The notes beneath the pieces were generated by a model. The model worked only from the letters and a program-made list of their open reading frames with translations. It searched no databases and had not been told where the DNA came from. Shown piece after piece: positions 50,292 through 62,800 of a DNA stretch of 64,000 nucleotides (positions are counted from its first letter, which is position 1; the number at the start of each line of letters is the position of its first letter). The stretch is from Heliocybe sulcata. Taxonomy: Eukaryota; Basidiomycota; Agaricomycetes; Gloeophyllales; Gloeophyllaceae. Where the stretch lies: contig ML213516.1 of assembly GCA_004369045.1 (NCBI GenBank), positions 137,250-201,249 on the forward strand, in the 5' to 3' direction. Both the position numbers and the translations under genes were made by a program.

Positions 50292-52210
50292 CTACTTGCG
50301 GCCAAGGTTAAGCGCACCCATGCTTTCCGCCAGCAGCGAGATGGAAGAACAATGCTTCTTCTCATCCTGGGCCACCGGTGCCTTCATCGTCGTAGGCACG
50401 AGCTTCGGCGAGACAGGCTCCTTCTTGACCGTCGGCTTCTCAACGTCCACGACGCGGACGACAGCAGTGCCTTCAAGCACCTTCCGCACCTTCTCCGCAT
50501 CCCAGGCAGCAGCCTTACCGTGGCCATTAGGCAACGGTTCCTGCCCGGAGAATGCTTCCCAGAAGGCCGAGCCCAAGCGCTGGAGCATCGTCTGGCTCGC
50601 AACAGCGGCGAGCACAGCTTGCTCCCTCGTTGGCTGAGGAGCGAGACCGGCCTTGGGGGTCGTATTCGAGTTGTTGGAAGAGGACAAGGGCTGCTTGGGC
50701 GAAGGCGTGGAGGAGAAGTAGAGGGGGCGAATGGCGCCTGCCAGGCCAGAAGGGCCTTGCTGCTTGGCGGCCTTCTGTTCCCGGACATGCTGCGCGTGCA
50801 TCGCCTGTTGTTGTTGAGCCATCCTGCCCCACAATTGCATACGATAGCTACGACACAGATGCCATATCAGCAACATAACCAGAGCAGCACAACGAGAAGA
50901 CATACGCATCGAGGGTCTTCATCGTGAATGGGTTTGTATCCATATACGAATCGAATCCACCGAGCGGCGTCTTCGACGGCGCCTGCGCTGCAGTGGGTCT
51001 CCCATTGAGGGACGGATTGATGTTCTCCTGGAGGGGCGGCGAGGCCGGCTTGTCGCCGACAATGGGCTTGCGCAACAGCGCACTCGCAAGCGGGAACTCG
51101 GGGACAATCGTCGTGTGCACCGGCGTGATGCCGCCAAAGCTCTGACTGCCACCCCAGAACGCCTTGGATGCAAGGCGCGGAGACAGGGGGATATCCTTCT
51201 GGACATTCGGGGAGAGGAGAGGAGAGGAGGCACGCGCAGCGGAAACTGGAGGCAACGGACCGGGAGGAGGGAGAGGAGAAGGCTCGCCAGAGGCACGGCC
51301 CTCAAGCAGAGCTTTCTTGAGTGCGTGGATTTCCTGACGGAGGGACGAATTCTCATCCTTTGTCGAATGGAGCTCAGTCCTGATCATGTCGATCAGCTTG
51401 TCACGCTCCGCTACATCGCCCTCAAGGGTCGTAATGTACTCTGCAGGAAACATCAGTAAAGTCAACATGCCACATCCATGCGTGCTTACCCTTTCTGCGG
51501 ATACGGAAATTGCGTGCACTGATCTTGTTCCGCAGCTGCCGCTTCTCCTTGCTTGACATCTTCTTATACTCTTCGGGGGATGGGCGCCAGTCGTCCAGCT
51601 CGGGTGTTCCTTTGTTTTCCTTCGCCTTCAGGGGGGCGTTGCCGCTCTTCTTGGTAACGCCGCCAGACTGAACAGTGCCCTTCCTTGCGCCGCCTTTGCC
51701 GCCCACCTTGGCTTGGGGAAGGGAGACGTTCTCGTCGTCCATCTCGTCGTCGTCTTCCTCATCGTCATTGTCCTCATCGTCGCCGAACTCGCTCTGAGCC
51801 TTCGATGTAGCAGGCGTCCCAACCAGCTGGGGATCGATGGCCAGGACAGGGGAATCACTCTGCTGCGCCGACGGGCTGCTCTCCGAAGACGAACCGGAGG
51901 CGTTCAGCGTGGCAAAAGCGCCCATAAAGTCATAAGGCGCAGCAGTGGGCGCTGGTGCCAACGCATCTGTCTTGACGACTTCACTGTCCAGAGTAAAGTT
52001 AAACAAAGAATCGAAATCGGTGCCAGGAAAGGTATAGGGCTGAGAGGGGGGAGAAGGCAGAGTCGAAAACGACTCGGCTGGAGAGCGGGAGGACGAGCGG
52101 GGAGACGAGGCGCCGTTCGAGCCATTGAGCATATCCATATTGAAGAAGTCCTCGAAAGTAGACGATGAACTAAACGAAAACGGCTGCGTCAATGGTGTAT
52201 TGACCTGCAT
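50292..52210 (-). CDS. bZIP transcription factor
   Basis: A nuclear DNA-binding regulator. The start is ATG at 52210 (MQVNTPLTQPFSFSSSSTFE). The N-terminal 170 residues are Ser/Pro-rich with TFEDFFNMDML and FDSLFNFTLD, acidic-hydrophobic activation-type patches. An acidic run follows (GDDEDNDDEEDDDEMDDEN). The bZIP domain starts PSPEEYKKMSSKEKRQLRNK and ISARNFRIRRKEY, with the Asn and Arg that contact DNA. An intron of about 50 nt splits the Glu codon after RRK. The leucine-zipper heptads lie in ITTLEGDVAERDKLIDMIRT and the following helix. A long Pro/Ser tail includes NPFTMKTLDAYRMQLWGRMA and ends GALNLGRK at 50292. Three exons. The target genes are unknown. The basic region does not point to one named fungal factor. 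Confidence 0.9.
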
Positions 52211-53328
52211 GGCGGGCGATAAAGTCGATGGGTCGTTGCTGTCGTTTGTTGGTGCTGGTGCTGCGAGATGAAAGACGTGCGGATGAGATTATGTAAGAAC
52301 AGCCGTTCGAGGAGCAAACACAAATGCGGCGAACGCCGATCCGTTGCTGGCCGAGACCGTTCTTGTTGTGACTCACGGCTGTGATGTTACACTAGTTTGA
52401 TACTGCGAAATATCCGTGATAGAATGTGCTAGAGCGTGCTGGGATGTGAGAAGTATGTACTGCGTGGGGGATATTAGAGTTTTATGAACGCACACGAATC
52501 AGTGAGGCCAGTCTCTGCGGCCGATAAGACCCTGGGTACTATGGATGTTACTCCATGAAAACCCTTGAGAGGTGTCAAGAGACGAACAGTCCACGTACAT
52601 AGAAAGCCGTACCAAGTTACCCTGATGAAAAGCTCACGAATGGTTCAGGTTGGGGCAACTATTGCGCTCGTACTGTAAGTAGGGGAGGAGAAAAAGGACA
52701 TGATGGGCGCGCACGGGGGTGAGCACGGCCGTGGGGACGGTGGTGAAAAGAGGAAGAGATATATCCACAACCGCTTCTTCATACACCGCTCTTATATACG
52801 ACGAGGACAATGTGAAGAACGAAGTGATACTCCGGAAGGGTAACCATACTGAGTCGAAAGTAGGCATACTCATTCCTGATTTGGTAATATGGAATAGGAA
52901 TCCGTGATGGTCAGAAGGAAGTATAGGTATAATGACATCACTTGGAACGACATTGATATTGGGCCTCCAAAATTTCGAGTAATGCATGTCATAATTGCAC
53001 ATGAGCTTGATATACTATGGGCCTGTCAGCTGTATGGGAAAGGGTGGTGTATACATGCGAATGGCATGTCTCGTCGAGAACGCACCACGCAGTCTTCCCT
53101 AGTGCAACACTAGTACTATCACCTTCTCGATCCCCATAGCTATGATATTACATTATACAGGAAGGTAGGGTATAAATCCGTTAACGTGAAGAGAGATTAG
53201 AGTGTGAGATCAGAAGCAGCCAGTCTACAAACGAAGACGGCCACGATGCAGGGTCCGTGTCGACAGAATCGTCAACGTGGGTCAGCCTGGCCAATGCCCG
53301 GGAAAAGGTAGCACGATAGTGAATACCA
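52211..53328. other. Gene-free stretch upstream of the bZIP gene
   Basis: Presumed bZIP promoter and 5' UTR; a GTGAGT on the minus strand near 52376 may be the donor of a leader intron. The rest, up to the 3' end of the phosphatase gene, is AT-rich with no supported ORF, RNA or repeat. Confidence 0.45.
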
Positions 53329-55139
53329 CTATGCCCGCACTCCCCACCCAAGAACCTCGAAGAGAATGGGAACCACCTCCGCGGCAAGAATCGCAATCCC
53401 CGAGTACACGATCACCTTCGTCAATACTATCAAGCAAACCCATCAGCACGACTATCCGGAAACCAATCAAATAGGCTCCTCACCATCGACATCATAATGC
53501 TTGATACTCTCATCTTCCAGAGGCCCGCCTACGACCGTGCCCACCTCCTCCGCCACCTTCTCTCGCCTAAGCGCTGCGCCCGCACCGCGCTGCTTGATAT
53601 CCCTCGGGACGTGCAGCCGCCTCCCCGCACCCGTCGCGCCAACCTTCAGCTCCATCTCCATTTCCATATGTGCGGGCAGGTCGATGACGGACGGAATCGG
53701 CCGGAGACCCTTCTCGGGGGGCATCGAGTGGTAATCCGTCGCAGGCGTGTAGAACCGCCGATTCGGGAGTGTGAACGCCTGCGCGAGCAGCCGGTACGTG
53801 GGTGGCAGGATCAGGTGCATGACCGACTTGGCGACGATACGCCACATGAAGATGATGAGAATGCCTGTTCGGGATCAGAGAGAGCTTCTATGATGGACAC
53901 TCAAGACACACCGACGACCATCTTAATCGCAGCATACAGCCACCACGTCCCGACGTCCGACCAGGTCTCGTATGCGCTACCTGGCTGCCGTACTGAGTAG
54001 TACGAGTCGCCAAATCCGTACTGCGCGCCGTGCCATTGCGCAAGGAGCGCTCCTGCGTTGACGGACATGAACGCAATCGCGTCTTCGAAGCACGGACAAT
54101 CATCCACCGGCTGAGGGTGTTGGTTAACAATCAGTGCCGTCGCAAGTGACACCGCCAGAGGCCCTGCAAAGCGCATCAGACAGACGGTACATGGCATGAA
54201 ACAAGGAAACGGACCTAACCAGCCGTTTCCCAAGACCCAATTCTCCAGCGGCTTCTCGAGGTATAACTGTGCCAGCCACAGCGACACTCCCAAAGTTATA
54301 CCCATCGCGCAATCTGTGAAGCTATGCATGGCGGTGTAGATTCTGCCGTATACAATGCTAAATGCGTAGAATACGAGCCCGCAGATCCACATTATGTAGG
54401 CGGTTTGTGAAATGGACGCGTTGAGATAGGCGCGATAAACCTGGGTGAAGATGAACAGTGCTATAGAGACGCTGTTGGTCGTGTGCGTGGAGGGGAAGCC
54501 GTATTCGAGATGATGTGAGCCCATGGCTGCCACACTGTTCAGAAATATGGCTGCAATGGGGGATAGTTACGCACTCAATCGGGTTACTGGAGGGGCATGC
54601 GGACGGGGCGAGCATATCAGGTCCTTGATCACGGATGTAGCGTACACGCCGGTGGACAGCACGAACAATAGTCTGTCAGAACGCATATGCCGTTCAGTTA
54701 TACGACAAACAGGGAAAGCTGATGAACACATACCCTCGTCCATATTGGGGGTATCCAAAGAAATACGTACATGGCAGGGCTGTCATGAAGAACGTGTGCG
54801 TCCCCAGAGAGGATGTATACACGAAGTATGTATCCAGCCATGGTGTCCGGATACTTTCCTATGAGTTGCCTTCAATTCCAGTCTCATTCTTCCATGCCTG
54901 ACTTCACACACCTGCATGGCTGCTATGACCTCCGACTCCCATTCCACTCTCTTGACTATTCTCCTCCGGATGGCCGCCGCCCACCGCGGAAGCGTATTAT
55001 TGTACACATAACTCGGCTGCCTGCCCGGATCCAAGCTGTATGATTCCGGACTCTCCTCCGTAGAACTAGGGGTTGTGAGGTAGATTTTGTCGCCAGGTTT
55101 CGTAGAGTTCCCCTGTAAATTATACGTGTTGGCGGTCAT
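53329..55139 (-). CDS. LCB3: Long-chain base-1-phosphate phosphatase (PAP2 family)
   Basis: An endoplasmic-reticulum lipid phosphatase that removes phosphate from dihydrosphingosine or phytosphingosine 1-phosphate, like yeast Lcb3/Ysr3. The start is ATG at 55139 (MTANTYNLQGNSTKPGDKIY). The three PAP2 motifs are present: KDLICSPRP (K-x6-RP), YGFPSTHTTNS (the PSxH-type site) and GRIYTAMHSFTDCAMG (R-x5-H-x3-D). Long hydrophobic spans lie between and after them, for example NSVSIALFIFTQVYRAYL. The stop at 53329 follows a last span LTKVIVYSGIAILAAEVVPI and VLGWGVRA, reached by an intron beginning GTGAGG after KHYDVD. A shorter reading ending GEEPI without that intron is possible. About seven introns. 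The cytosolic loop EMEMELKVGATGAGRRLHVP is specific to fungi as far as I recall. Confidence 0.9.
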
Positions 55140-55779
55140 ATTGATTTTCGTTCCCCAAGAAGATTAGGATATAATAAAGCGGTGTATTCGTTGTGGGATC
55201 GTGAATAGAGACGGAGGAGAGGAGGAACTCAGGGACGCGGTCAAACCGCTATGAAGCTTGGTCGCGAGTCCTATGGATTATATGCTGGCAAACGGGACCC
55301 GAGACACCAATCTGTAGGGAAAAGCATCCAGGTGATATCACAGCTGGATACAAGTATGTGAACGCTCGTGCGTCGAGGATACCTTACTAAACTTATGTGA
55401 TGATGCAATCGTAAGACCGAAGATTCTCCAATTTCTTGATCTATTCCTAACGGTGATTCGTATTCAACGCGCTTATGTACTCAGATGCAGAGTTAACTCA
55501 GATTTCGCGAAATACCGTACGGCGTGGTTCGGTGTCCAGAATAAGTTTCTGTACACAGCTGAAACACGGCACTACGTGGACCAGGTGCATTCATCGAGCA
55601 TTCCTTTAAACCAAGAATAACTGCATACTCCGTGGCCACGGAGAACATGGTCATACTTGACGCAACAGTACGATATTTATATACATATATACCCTGGCAG
55701 ATACCCCGCACTTATGTCACGGTGTCGCGGGTACCATTCTTTTCGATCGCTGCAGTTAAGTAACGTGTTCAGTCAGCAT

Positions 55780-56208
55780 TAGAGCGTATCTGCTAGAGGA
55801 ATTCCTACAGATCTGTGAGCTAAACGACTCGAGCCTTACGCCAAAATGAATGGCACAGGTGGGGCCTTTGTGCTGCATGCCGACTACGCCGCGGGATGGC
55901 ATCGGTCACGTGACATCATGCACACCGCCAGAGGGCGTATCTCAGCTTCGTTTAATTCCCTAGATGTACCAAGACCGTCGCGGACAGACTGTGCATAGTC
56001 ATTGCTATTGAATATTGAACGTTGAACATTGAATGTTGAACATCGAGGAGGGAGAGGGCAAAGCGCGTTTGTCTGGCGCGCGCTAGAATTAATAGATTTT
56101 GCATAATAATCATTCCGAGTGGCGCGAGGTGGTGCGTCCCACTATTCCAAAGTGCGCTTCGTGCTAGACCAAAAAAACGCTAGGAATTCCTCCAGCAGAT
56201 ACGCTCTA
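55780..56208. mobile_element. MITE-like non-autonomous DNA transposon with 28-bp terminal inverted repeats
   Basis: The ends at 55780-55807 and 56181-56208 are inverted copies, 28 bp long with one mismatch, starting TAGAGCGTATCTGCT. The outermost TA could be a TA target duplication (Tc1/mariner-like); alternatively ATT on both sides would be a 3-bp duplication. The 429-bp unit has no coding potential. The near-perfect ends suggest a recent insertion. A 7-bp tandem repeat lies inside. Confidence 0.7.
56006..56040. repeat. 7-bp tandem repeat NNTTGAA, five units
   Basis: Units TATTGAA, TATTGAA, CGTTGAA, CATTGAA and TGTTGAA follow one another without gaps, with a decayed sixth (CATCGAG). It lies inside the MITE-like element. 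Confidence 0.7.
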
Positions 56209-56263
56209 TTATGAGCAACCGTCGGATTGAAAACACACTCCTGCACAAATTAGCAGTGTCATG

Positions 56264-56280
56264 GCATGCATGCATGCATG
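56264..56280. repeat. (GCAT)n microsatellite
   Basis: Four tandem GCAT units plus one base, just to the right of the MITE-like element and left of the aminopeptidase 3' end. The flanks 55140-55779 and 56209-56529 hold only short unsupported ORFs. Confidence 0.7.
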
Positions 56281-56529
56281 AATCTCAGGAGAAGAGCATA
56301 ACGCTGCCAGGCTTGTTGGCGTCCTAGACCGAAGATGAGTTGGCGAAATCCTGGACCTACTGTAAGTGCAAAAGAACATCCAGCGACTCCCGACGCAAGC
56401 GGGCACAGACCAGAACGGCGTGGGGTTCGCATTCCGAAAAAGCCTCGATCCGCACCTGGTGAAAGCGGTCTCTCGGAAATACCACTCGTCCTGGATCTGA
56501 AAGTCTGCTTTAAGCTCATGTAGAGAATG

Positions 56530-59523
56530 TTACAGAGGTGAACATTCCCGCTCCAACCACTCCAGAGCCCGCTTATCATCCTGGATGAGAGGCGATACCT
56601 TCTCCCACGTCTCCTTATGATATTTATTCAGCCACTCCCTCTCGTACGGTGTCAGGACGTCCAGGTCCACAAGCTTCTTCTGTATCGGACACTTCCATGC
56701 ACAATAAGCAGGGCGAGTATGCATAGCAATCATCTGAGCTCACCATCGTCACATGCTCGAAGCGGAGGTACCCCTTGTCACCGAAATTGTTAGGCGTCTG
56801 GGCATCCTGGACGACGACGACGTTCTCAATCCGGATGCCGAAGCGTCCGTCGGCATAATAGCCAGGTTCTACAAGGATGAGCTTCGTCGTTACTTACGGA
56901 CGGGAAGGCCTACCGTTTGATACCGTCATTCCGCTCTTGAGAGCCGTATTGTTATACGCTAAGTTACCCTCAGCAGCGAGCAGAAAGTTAACAATACATG
57001 AGGGCGCACCTATGCGTACGCCAATACCATGGGGACCTGAAGAGCGGCGTCACAACCTGAGCATTTAAGGTAGGAGGCGCACCATACCTTCGTGAACATT
57101 TAAGAAGTGCCCGACGCCATGACCAGTCCCATGACTGTTGTGCGAATCAGGTTAACCTCACGAGCTTAGAGAAGATCGCCCGCTTGATTACCGATAGTCT
57201 ATGCCACAGATCAATAACTTGGACGAGCGGGGTTTGCGTAAACGTACCTAGTCCATCTTGCCATAAAGCTCTACGCGCCCAAGAATCGCTGAAAGAATAG
57301 CCCAATGAAGACGGCGTCTCGCATATAGCGTTGGTTCCCTTACATTATATAACCTTCATTAGCCCCCCTGCATCAGCTATCGGACAAAGAACGAGAGCAT
57401 CATCGTAGTATCGCACCTGACGTCCCATTGGGAAATACTGCAGTATCAATAGCAATGTGCCCTTGCAGGACTCGAGTGAAGGCCCTCTTCTCCTCGGCAG
57501 TCGGGGTTCCAAAATGCTACGCAACAGGCATTTGTCACCCATAGTCGAATGCGAATGGGAACAAAAGAGGACCTACCCATGTCCTCGTGACGTCGGTCGT
57601 TCCGTCGAGGTATTGTCCGCCAGAATCACAGAGATATATCTAAGGAAGTCTACGGTCAATGCACGGCATATAGTGTAGCAAATAAAATTACAATACCTGA
57701 TCTGCCTTGATGATGGCACAGTCACTAGGATCCGGAGAATAGTGGATGATAGCTGCATGGCGAAGTGTAAGCAGTTAAAATCGATAATAGCTCCTTTCCA
57801 GTTCTGACCTCCATTCGGGCCAGTCGAGGATATCGTTGTGAATGACAATCCCTGGTAGAGATCCAGTTGTCTTCCGCTTCGTCAGTGTCCAGCTGCAAAC
57901 ATGTTCGACATAACTTACGACCGGTACTCCTCGAGCTTATCCGCTGCCTGGCTCTCATTCAGCTCGACGCCGCCGTTGAGCTGGCCTTCTAGCCATGCGA
58001 AGTACCTCGCGAGGGCCGCACCGTCACGGATGTGGCTCTGCCTGAAACCCTCGATCTCGACGGGATTCTTGATGGACTTGAGATCTGCAACTGGGGAGCG
58101 GCCAATTTGGACCGAGTCCTAGATGCCAATCATTAAGGGCGCAGAGTCGGATAAACGAGAAGACGCGTACCCGACCGATGGCTTCCTGGATGGCAAAACT
58201 TGTCTTGTCACCGAGGAGGATGGGCTAAGAGGACGCTCAGAGGCATGAAACCAGGTAGAGCGGGAGAAACCCACGGCTTCCTTCGACGCGCCAGATTCAG
58301 TCTTAAGATAGGAGAAGAAAGAGTCGTACGGCCTCAGTTCGATCTGCGACCCAAGGTGCTGCCGAACGTCAGCGTCTACTTGGTCCGGGTTGACGAAGAG
58401 CAAGGCTTTGTCGACGGTCACGATGGCATAGGCAAAGAATACTGCAACGTGAGAAGTCATTATCACGCAACGCCACCGGTGTCATCTGCGCGCCTTACCG
58501 GGATTGTAATCTATGTCGGAGCCGCGCAGGTTGAAGAGCCAAGCGACTTCGTCCAGCATACTAACGACGATCGCCTGTGCTTTCTTCTTTGCAAGCTCCT
58601 GGCGGACCTGCTTGATCTTGTCGTGGTGCGACTGTCCTGTTAGATGGTCAGGGCACGAGTGCTGACGAGCAAAACTTGGATGTGATTACCCGAGTATTTA
58701 AGCTTCAAGGGGAATACTTTGCTCGCTGGACGCTTTGGGCGGTCATTACCCCAGACCTGGTCCACCGGGTTATCCTCAAGCGGGACGAGCTGAGAATTCT
58801 TGTTAGACAAGGAGCCTTTGATGCTTTCGGCGTCCACTGCGAGGCGTCAGGGTCGAGAGTGATCTGTGAGCAAGACGGCATACCAGCTGATATCAGCGTA
58901 GGGTCGATCCCAATGCGGCTCTCTTTCTCGAGATTCTATCCAGCACTCTAGATCGGATCGACGGCGCATACATGCAGGAGAGGGCACACCTTCTGGAGAA
59001 ACTCTTGCCATGTGGGAACATCTGCAGACAGTTAGCATCAGACTACGGGACAGAATGTCTAGGCATACTCGGAAGTCCTTGTCTCATGAGTTGCCAATTT
59101 CTGTGAGACAGTGAGCTGAACGGGAGAGACATATGAAGTAATATCGACATGCCCGTCCAACTGCTTCTCGGCCTGCAGAAAATACCGACCATCTGTGAAT
59201 AGATAGGCGTTCTCGGTGGTGACCACAGCACATCCTGTGGCACCTTCAAGACCTCGATTTCCTGGCGGCACGCGATCAGAGCACGCACCAGCTGAACCCG
59301 TAAAGCCGGATATAAATGCTCTCCTCTCGTCGCAGTGAGCCAGGTACTCGCTGGAATCTGCAGCGGTCTCTAGAATCGCTCAATAACCAGGCTCATGTTT
59401 CCGCTTACGCTGGTCCTCGCTGGGCACAACATATGCGTCCATAGGTTTGGCGTTCGTCCTCATCAGCTCCCGCAGAGCTGCTAAGCGACTGGTCGTATCC
59501 ACGGTTTGTGTTGCAGGCGCCAT
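56530..59523 (-). CDS. Xaa-Pro aminopeptidase P (M24B metallopeptidase)
   Basis: Cleaves the N-terminal residue before proline; a two-manganese enzyme of the creatinase fold. The start is placed at 59523 ([20 protein letters not shown]). Exons then read [64 protein letters not shown] and [18 protein letters not shown], the non-catalytic first two domains. The catalytic domain gives [19 protein letters not shown] (two Asp ligands), [16 protein letters not shown] (His ligand), [20 protein letters not shown] (two Glu ligands) and a conserved C-terminus [20 protein letters not shown]. All five metal ligands are seen. More than ten introns. An in-frame ATG at 59628 would add a 35-residue Arg/Ser-rich N-terminus that looks like a mitochondrial presequence. 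Divergent from the SDE3-like gene. Confidence 0.92.
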
Positions 59524-59801
59524 GACATGCAGTAGTCGTCCTATAGAGGCTCTCGGATTGATATGGACGCGTCTCAAGGAAAGAGACGCGGTCAGCATGT
59601 GGTGGGAGACTCTGGGAATAGCGCCCAAATAGGTGTGTTAATGGCAAACCTAGTAAGTCCGTTTCGTAGTTAACTTCTTCGTTGTCAAACGTCGCGCCAG
59701 GATGCCGGCATTGCGTGCCAGAGACGTAGCGCATGGATCAGCCAGTTTCTCTCTATCCCAGCATCTTCTGCACCATCTGAAATCCCTTCTATACTCGAGG
59801 A
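59524..59801. promoter_or_regulatory. Divergent promoter, aminopeptidase P / SDE3-like helicase
   Basis: 278 bp between the two start codons (174 bp if the longer aminopeptidase start is used). No MCB, CCAAT or TATA element stands out on reading. Confidence 0.35.
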
Positions 59802-62800
59802 ATGGCTCGGAAGAAGCTCTGCGAATGCGGAATCGTCGTGCAGGGCAGCTGGAAATCTCATCGAGAGGGCAAACGGCATCGCGTCCGAACGCTAGCTGCA
59901 GCTGGGGATGATGGGTACTTCATCGAGGGAGAAAGCAAGGACACCCGACGCCACCTCAGCCAGCAGCGCTCCTGTTGCACAACCACCCGAACTCCGTCGC
60001 GTGTCATATGAAGCACTGTCAGATGAGGTCGACACGGCCAGTACCAGATACAGTGAACGGAACAAGGGCGGCATATACGTCTCTTGGGAGGATGGCACAC
60101 TGGACTTCGGACTGGTAGAAACCAGTCAGGCCATCGAGGGTATGCCACAGCTACGAACAGTGACTATCAGACGTGTTCGACCCGATGCTCTTGTGCACTT
60201 GAAGAGCGTGCAACTTCAGAGCTCGTCCAAGGTCATCGGAGAGCAGTAAGTGATAGTTCAAGTACGTTCGTGCTCGTGGCTGACGTATTTTCCTTGCCTC
60301 AGCTTCACGGTCTATCCACCGTCTGACCTGGGCACGGCGTTATGGGTCAGTTCCAGCATCCCCCTATTGCTGCCTGTTCAGCTCCACGCGACGCATGAGG
60401 GCCGGTTCAGCGACACCCTCGAGTTGAACTTCTGGGATGTAATGCGACAAAGGGATTTCGCCATCACGCGTCGTGTGCATGCTATCATTGGCTCCAAAGA
60501 CGATCACCAGCAGCTGAAGCCGAGGACACCATATGTCCGGTCTCGAGACTGCACTACTTTGCCTCCAAGTGCTCTCTTGGCTCCCACCGGGGAGCCACCG
60601 GCCTGGTTAGATGCGAATTGTAACACTCTTGGCTTCCACATTCCTCGTGGGTTGAAAGGTATCGCATTGGCACCGGGTGGGATCGAAGCTGTGAGAAAGA
60701 TCATGCCCCCGTCTATCGACATCAGTACCTATGGCACATGGTTTCAGAGCCTCATGTGGGTAAATGAAGAGAGAGCAAGGTAAGAGTCACCGAGTGGTAC
60801 CGTATTTGTTCTAAGAACCTTCGCATCAGTCTACAACTGGAGAGGTGTACACTAAGAGATGTGAAGCTTACTCCCCAGGGCACCCAGTATTACAGGTGAT
60901 TAGCATTCATGATTATGAGGCTAGATTACTTAGCTGCTGTTTCTAGTGTACGAATCCCCGGCCTACTTGCCAAGCAGCCGGAAGTCACGGTAGGCGACGT
61001 GATTGTGGTCACCAGAGTGCACGAAGGCATTTCATGGCACGTTCGCGTTGAAGAGATCGACTACGATGTGGTGGAGGTCACTATGCCGTCCGACTTCAAT
61101 CTCTACAATGGCAGCGTCTTCGATATCGCCTTCCGATTAAATCACTTGCCTTACCGTCGGATGCATGAAGCAGTAGTGTCGACGCCTCGTCCTGAGCGAC
61201 TTCTGTTCCCAAAGGCGGAGTACGTTTTGCCCTGTCTCCCATCGGAAAGCGCATCGTACCAAGACACCATCCTCTCATGCCCTGAAATACAAGATGATCC
61301 GGAGTCTGGTCTATTACCCATCATCCAGCGGGGAGCGTACCACTGGTAGTTTTTGGCCCGTGAGTGCTCCACAAACTTGTGTCTAGCCCATTTAAAATTG
61401 TCACGCAGGCCTGGGAGCGGTAAAACTACGGTTCTAGTGCAGGCAGTTCGCCAATTATTATTGAGATCCCAGACAAGCCGCGTCCTGATGTGCACTCCGA
61501 ACAATCGTGCAGCTGACACGCTTACTTTGAAGCTAATGCAAGCAGGCCTGACACCTGAGGTCTTGCTGAGACTGAATGTGGTCTCGAGGCCTATCGAAGA
61601 TCTACTGTCCGAGGATCTAAAGCTATTCTGCCGTGTGAAGAACGACGACCTTTTTTGCAAGGCCTCGGTAGAAGAGCTACTCGACTATCGCGTTGTCGTT
61701 TCCACATGCGTCTCAGGCGGCATTATCTCAAATCTGGGCGTGGAGAAGGGGCACTTCAGTCATATATTTACTGACGAAGCGGGGCAGTGTATAGAGCCCG
61801 AATCCATGATCCCTATATTATCCCTTGCCGACTCCAACACCAATGTGGTTCTCGCCGGCGACCCTCGACAATTGGGACCGTCATCGTATCTCCAGTGGCG
61901 GCACACTTAGGGTATCAGGAGAGCTTCTTGGACAGGCTCATGAAAATGGACATATACGATGCTCCATCGGTAAAAATATAACGTTGGTTGTTCTGTGAGT
62001 TTTGTCGGATACTCGCTCACAACCTCTCTAGCAGTGTTCAGATCAAGCTTAGATGCCAGTATAGGTCTGTTATGAACCCCGTATTGTGGCTTTACGAGAT
62101 TTACTCCTTCGCTTTATAGAGCTCATCCTGATATCTTCGCCTTCTCAAACGAGGAGTTCTACGGCGGAGAGCTAATGAATTGCGCGGATACTTCCGTTAC
62201 TCAGAGGTTCCTCGACTCGAATATTCTGGCCACACCAGGGTATCCAGTAGTCTTCCACGGCATAAATGGAAAGGAATATCGAGAAGGAGGTTCCCCGTCC
62301 TATTTTAACATCGACGAAGCTAGCTTGGTGAAGTCATACTGCGCGATGCTTGAAAAAGAACATGCAGAATTAAGTGAGTAGTGGGCTGTCAGCGGCCGTT
62401 CTTCTCACCATGAATACGCTGCAGGTGCAGATGATGTTGGAATCATCGCGCCATATCTTGCTCAGCGGGGCAAAGATATTGGAAACTCTGCCCGAGAAAT
62501 TCAAGAATGCTAAAGTAGGCACGGTCGACGACTTTCAAGGACAGGTAACCTTGGCCCATATAACTGAAAGGTGTGACAACTAACTGTACGTACGCAGGAG
62601 CGCCTTGTCATGATTCTTTCTACTGTACGGAGCAACACCCGCCACATCAATGACGATCTGAAGCACTCCCTTGGCTTTGTAGCAAACCCGAGACACACCA
62701 ACGGTCAGTCACAAAGACAACGTTCATGGCTGCTGTCTCACTTCCTCGATCCAGTTGCGCTCGCCAGGGCTCGAGCGTTGCTAATCGTCATCGGTGATCC

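Noticed and set aside
52170-52376. Upstream ORF overlapping the bZIP start
   Set aside because: Its first codon is GTG and there is no ATG in the frame; the GTGAGT there is better read as a leader-intron donor.
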